Source: Alloprevotella sp. oral taxon 473 str. F0040 | Lineage (GTDB): Bacteria; Bacteroidota; Bacteroidia; Bacteroidales; Bacteroidaceae | Length of the DNA: 64,000 nt | NCBI RefSeq assembly: GCF_000318095.2 | Contig: NZ_KB290717.1 | Coordinates: 535,186 to 599,185, forward strand | Direction of reading: 5' to 3' | Shown: in pieces, positions 60,683-64,000 of the stretch | Layout of the letters: each line of letters begins with the position of its first letter | How positions within the stretch are numbered: the first letter of the stretch is position 1 | Notes under the pieces: generated by a model | What the model was told of the DNA's origin: nothing | Database searches by the model: none | What the model saw: the letters and a program-made list of their open reading frames with translations, nothing else | Translations under genes and position numbers: made by a program

Positions 60683-62068
60683 TTACTGATACGATGAAGA
60701 CGAAGTTATAGTGAAAATAGGATCTTCATCGGAGCCTGAATCTATCGAATGCAAATCTTCTGAGGAAGTTAGTTTCTCGCTGTTTTCCGAATTATCATAA
60801 TTCACTTTTTCTTCTGAAGCTAAACTATTTAAAAGTTCTTCTTGTTGGCCTACATCTGCCTTGGGCAAAGCTACCTTGCGAGCAGAATCTTCTTTTGCCC
60901 CTAACTGAACTAAACGATTGGCAGCATTGACAATGCTTTGACCAGAGGGAGATAGTAAAGTTTTAACAGCATCAAATTTCTTTTGTGCTTTACCCAAATA
61001 GTCTTCAACCTCCGTAAATCTCTGACAAAAAAGCTGCACTCGGCTCACCATCTTATTCGCTTCTTCTACTATCTTTTGTTGATTTTCTACTTGACGTTGA
61101 TGAGTCCATGACATCTCTAACACTCGCAGTAGAGCATAGAGATTCTGACTACTTGTTATAAAAACTCCTTTATCATAGGCTTCCCGCCAAAGCGTAGGAG
61201 CAGCACCGAGTGCAAGGCTGAGCGCACTTTCACTAAACATATACATCACCACAAAGTCTAGTCGTTGACGCCCCGCTCTACCGTATTGCGCATAACTCTT
61301 ATTGGAGAGTTCTTTGACATGGGCACGCACAGAGGCTATGTGTCTCTGCAATGCTTCAGACTTCTCTATTTCATCAGTAGCACTATAATAGTCTTCAAAA
61401 GCCCTAAGTGAGACTTTTGAATCTATTACAACTTCACGTTCGTCGGGAAAATGAAGAACAACATCAGGAATCATTCTCTTCCCCGTTTCATCATGTTTGA
61501 TTGGGCGACCACTTGCATCACGCAAGGTTATTTGTTCTTCAAACTGCACTCCCTCTTCTAGCCCCATACTTTCTAGCAAAGTTCGTAGACGAAGCTCTCC
61601 AAAGTTACCTTGTGTTTTATTCTCACCTGTTAAGGCAGCAGCCAGACGATCAGCACGTTCACCTACCAACTGAGTTTGCATTAGCGTGGCTTTTATGCTT
61701 TCATCTAAACGAAGCATCGTCTCTTGTTGAGTTTTATTGGTCATCTCCACTCGCTCTTGCATCTGTTGGAGCCCATTACGCAACGGATCTATAACCGACG
61801 ATAGTTGATTTTTATTCTCCTCCGTCAGTTGCTGACTCCTTTCACGAAGCAAACGCTCTGTTTGCCCCGTCAACTCATTCCGCACCGTAGCAAGTTGCTG
61901 CTGAAACAGCTGCTGCTGCTGCTCAGCATTAATTTGTGCACTTCTACGCACTTCTTCGATTTGACGTTGATAAATCACATGAGTTTCACTCATTGATTTA
62001 CGAGCACCTACATAACCAAGCACGAGGCCTATGATAAGAGCCAGTATGACAAAGAGAAGAGACCACAT
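60683..62068 (-). CDS. rmuC: RmuC-family DNA recombination protein
   Basis: A 461-aa protein: N-terminal membrane helix (about 3-22, SLLFVILALIIGLVLGYVG), a long coiled coil (about 30-145), then the RmuC nuclease-like core (about 150-375) with TQGNFGELRLRTLLESMGLEEG, PDVVLHFPDEREVVIDSKVS, FVVMYMFSESALSLAL and ALLRVLEMSW. A Ser/Glu-rich tail ends the chain. Members limit certain recombination events; the mechanism is not well known. It is the first gene of a unit with the two kinases. A -7 match lies about 95 nt upstream. Confidence 0.93.
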   Translation of the reverse strand: MWSLLFVILALIIGLVLGYVGARKSMSETHVIYQRQIEEVRRSAQINAEQQQQLFQQQLATVRNELTGQTERLLRERSQQLTEENKNQLSSVIDPLRNGLQQMQERVEMTNKTQQETMLRLDESIKATLMQTQLVGERADRLAAALTGENKTQGNFGELRLRTLLESMGLEEGVQFEEQITLRDASGRPIKHDETGKRMIPDVVLHFPDEREVVIDSKVSLRAFEDYYSATDEIEKSEALQRHIASVRAHVKELSNKSYAQYGRAGRQRLDFVVMYMFSESALSLALGAAPTLWREAYDKGVFITSSQNLYALLRVLEMSWTHQRQVENQQKIVEEANKMVSRVQLFCQRFTEVEDYLGKAQKKFDAVKTLLSPSGQSIVNAANRLVQLGAKEDSARKVALPKADVGQQEELLNSLASEEKVNYDNSENSEKLTSSEDLHSIDSGSDEDPIFTITSSSSYQ

Positions 62069-62162
62069 AGAATTAAATCGAGTAAACGTTTATCAAAAGG
62101 TTGAATAGGCATTACCAAGCGAGAATACAGCTTATATCAACCGTCTTTCTCTAACTCAGATG

Positions 62163-62170
62163 CAAATTTA
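62163..62170 (-). promoter_or_regulatory. Candidate -7 element for the rmuC-kinase unit
   Basis: TAAATTTG on the minus strand (CAAATTTA on plus), about 95 nt before the rmuC ATG. No TTTG is seen at -33, only T-rich sequence. Confidence 0.45.
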
Positions 62171-62300
62171 CGGAAAATCACTGAAAAATGTTGGTTGCAT
62201 CTGATTTTCTTTCTAAATTCGCTTTTCGTAATTTGTTTTCGTAACCTAAACAGATGAACTTTTTCATCCTAATACAATATAGGTCTTATAAGAAACTCCT

Positions 62301-63521
62301 ATGCAACAAGAATTGATTCTCATCCGTATCACAGGCGAAGATCGTCCAGGACTCACAGCGGGGTTCATGGCCATTATGGCCAAATATGATGTAGACATCC
62401 TCGACATAGGACAAGCCGACATTCACTCCACCCTCTCATTGGGCATTCTGATCCAAACTCCTGCTGCAACTTCCGGACAAGTGATGAAAGAAGTGCTCTT
62501 TAAAGCCACGGAACTCAATGTCAATGTGCGATTCTATCCCATCGAGGAAAATGAATACAACCATTGGGTAGCTGCGCAAGGTAAGCACCGTTATATTTTG
62601 ACCGTGCTAGCAAGACACCTCACCGCACGACAAATGGAAGCAGTAAGCTTACTTGTGGCCAACCAAGGTATGAACATCGATGGCATCCATCGGTTAACAG
62701 GACGTGTCCCATTAGTACAACCCGAAGAACATGCGGTGCGCGCCTGTGTAGAGTTTTCCCTCCGTGGCACTCCCAACAATCGTGAACACATGCAAGCCGA
62801 GCTGCTACGTTTGTGCAGTGAATTAGAGATGGACTGCTCTTTCCAACACGACAATATGTATCGACGTATGCGGCGACTCATTTGCTTTGACATGGATTCA
62901 ACCTTGATTCAAGCTGAATGTATCGACGAATTAGCCGAGAGAGCAGGTGTGGGTGAACAAGTACGCGCCATCACAGAAGCAGCCATGCGTGGCGAAATTG
63001 ACTTCAAGGAGAGCTTTACACAACGTGTAGCTTTGTTGAAAGGATTAGATGCTAGCATCATGGCAGATATAGCAGAAAAACTTCCACTAACAGAGGGTGT
63101 AGAACGCTTAATGTCTGTTCTGAAACGCTACGGCTATAAAATAGCAATCTTAAGCGGTGGGTTTACTTTCTTCGGAAAACACCTTGCTCGTCGCTTTGGC
63201 ATTGACTATGTATATGCTAATGAACTAGAAGTAGATGAGAATAATCATCTTACAGGAAGATTTGTAGGTGACGTTGTTGATGGTAAACGTAAAGCTGAAC
63301 TACTTCGCCTTATTGCACAAGTAGAAAAGGTTGATTTAGAGCAAACCATAGCTGTGGGAGATGGAGCCAACGATTTACCCATGCTCTCAACAGCAGGTCT
63401 GGGCATAGCTTTTCATGCTAAACCTCGTGTCGTTGCCAATGCTCGCCAAAGCATCAACACCGTAGGACTAGATGGAGTGCTTTATTTCTTAGGCTTCAAA
63501 GACTCCTACTTACAAGACTGA
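62301..63521 (+). CDS. serB: Phosphoserine phosphatase with N-terminal ACT domains
   Basis: The last enzyme of serine synthesis, removing phosphate from phosphoserine. The 406-aa protein has two ACT-like domains (about 1-90, LILIRITGEDRPGLTAGFM; and about 95-180) that may sense an amino acid, followed by the HAD domain: motif I CFDMDSTLIQAE with Asp197 and Asp199, motif II ILSGGFTFFG, motif III Lys in VVDGKRKAELL and motif IV AVGDGANDLPML. The motif ECIDELAERAG is specific to SerB. It starts 232 nt after the divergent rmuC, with no clear promoter match. Confidence 0.97.
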   Translation: MQQELILIRITGEDRPGLTAGFMAIMAKYDVDILDIGQADIHSTLSLGILIQTPAATSGQVMKEVLFKATELNVNVRFYPIEENEYNHWVAAQGKHRYILTVLARHLTARQMEAVSLLVANQGMNIDGIHRLTGRVPLVQPEEHAVRACVEFSLRGTPNNREHMQAELLRLCSELEMDCSFQHDNMYRRMRRLICFDMDSTLIQAECIDELAERAGVGEQVRAITEAAMRGEIDFKESFTQRVALLKGLDASIMADIAEKLPLTEGVERLMSVLKRYGYKIAILSGGFTFFGKHLARRFGIDYVYANELEVDENNHLTGRFVGDVVDGKRKAELLRLIAQVEKVDLEQTIAVGDGANDLPMLSTAGLGIAFHAKPRVVANARQSINTVGLDGVLYFLGFKDSYLQD

Positions 63522-63876
63522 ACAAATGGAATCTTTAAAAGAACCTTTACGATAAACTAGACCATCATTATCTCTCTGTGACAAGAGAACTGACATTGAT
63601 GCACATGGAGTCGTACTACATGAACTGCTGGTCATGGTACTGACGTGAGGATGCGTACATTGTATATCTCCTCTGTTAATAGTACGTCGCCGTCGTACAT
63701 TCAAATTGTCTGTTTGTTGTAACTTTTCTATAAAAACATTTGGTAGTTTCGAGAAAACATTGTACTTTTGCACTCGCAATCGGGCAAGCAAACAACTTGC
63801 AAACTCGAAAACGCTCTTTTTAGTTCAGCCTACCCCCCTTAGAGCTGATTAAAACTTAAAGCTGCGTGCGAAGAAT
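63522..63876. other. Intergenic region before the tRNA genes
   Basis: A 355-nt gap. TACTTTTG at 63773-63780 is a plausible -7 element about 100 nt ahead of the tRNA-Leu gene; the nearest TTTG (63739-63742) is 30 nt upstream, too far, so the match is partial. I see no gene in this stretch. Confidence 0.5.
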
Positions 63877-63960
63877 GGAGAGGTGGCGGAATTGGTAGAC
63901 GCGCTACTTTGAGGGGGTAGTGTCAATTGCGACGTGGGAGTTCGAGTCTCCTCCTCTTCA
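63877..63960 (+). tRNA. tRNA-Leu (anticodon GAG)
   Basis: An 84-nt gene with 7-bp acceptor (GGAGAGG / CCTCTTC, one G-U), D arm GCG...CGC with AATTGGTAGA, anticodon stem CTACT/GGTAG around loop TTGAGGG (anticodon GAG at loop positions 3-5), a long variable arm (TGTCAATTGCGACG) and T arm GGGAGTTCGAGTCTCC. Discriminator A; CCA is not encoded. Confidence 0.93.
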
Positions 63961-63966
63961 CATTCT

Positions 63967-64000
63967 GCGGAAATAGCTCAGTTGGTAGAGCACAACCTTG
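63967..64000 (+). tRNA. tRNA-Gly (probably GCC), cut by the window end
   Basis: The first 34 nt of a tRNA: GCGGAAA acceptor arm, TAGCTCAGTTGGTAGAGCA (D arm) and the start of the anticodon arm CAACCTTG. This 5' half, with G at anticodon position 34, matches bacterial tRNA-Gly(GCC). The rest lies outside the window, so the anticodon is not fully seen. Spaced 6 nt from tRNA-Leu. Confidence 0.75.

Overview
The window reads as a chromosomal piece of a Bacteroidales bacterium, most likely Prevotellaceae-like (family-level placement is inference). The signs are promoters of the Bacteroidetes type (TTTG or TTG, 19-20 nt, then TAnnTTTG) at several genes, families typical of the phylum (a PorE-like type IX secretion lipoprotein, a DUF3078 barrel, an HU-CCDC81/SPOR protein, C10 streptopain, DUF2807 adhesin, anaerobic sulfatase maturase), and genes without encoded CCA in the tRNA. 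Most of the window is dense housekeeping sequence; I see no phage, no transposase gene and no CRISPR array.

Layout. 0-8 kb: end of a secreted protein, an OmpA-type lipoprotein, a one-pass membrane protein, a MaoC-like hydratase, YigZ, the PorE-like lipoprotein and NagA. 8-12 kb: etfB, etfA and an acyl-CoA dehydrogenase, which together pass acyl-CoA electrons to the respiratory pool. 12-20.6 kb: two envelope proteins with MltG on the minus strand, then an acyl-CoA ligase and a large C10 cysteine protease. 20.6-21.6 kb: a 1-kb gene-free stretch with inverted repeats and palindromes. 21.6-30.8 kb: one long plus-strand export block (ABC ATPase and permease, GntR regulator, DUF2807 lipoprotein, MacB-type ATPase with two permeases, MacA-type adaptor, TolC-type channel). 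31-36.5 kb: NagB, sulfatase maturase, then an operon with ZapA and RNase Y. 36.6-46.2 kb: an exopolysaccharide/O-antigen cluster whose initiating sugar transferase carries a 2-nt insertion. 46.6-57.4 kb: minus-strand genes for a lone Cas3, PBP1A, a HAD phosphatase, NAD synthetase, an FHA protein and a SPOR protein. 57.4-58.6 kb: sparse region with a single-gene transcription unit for a 65-aa peptide. 58.6-64 kb: Ogt, two paralogous deoxynucleoside kinases, RmuC, SerB, tRNA-Leu(GAG) and the start of a tRNA-Gly.

No single new system is proven here. The best leads are the nine-gene export block with palindromes ahead of it, the Cas3 without any partner genes, the small peptide gene with its own promoter and terminator, the frameshifted sugar transferase, and a family of intergenic stem-loops that share a TCTCCGA core.
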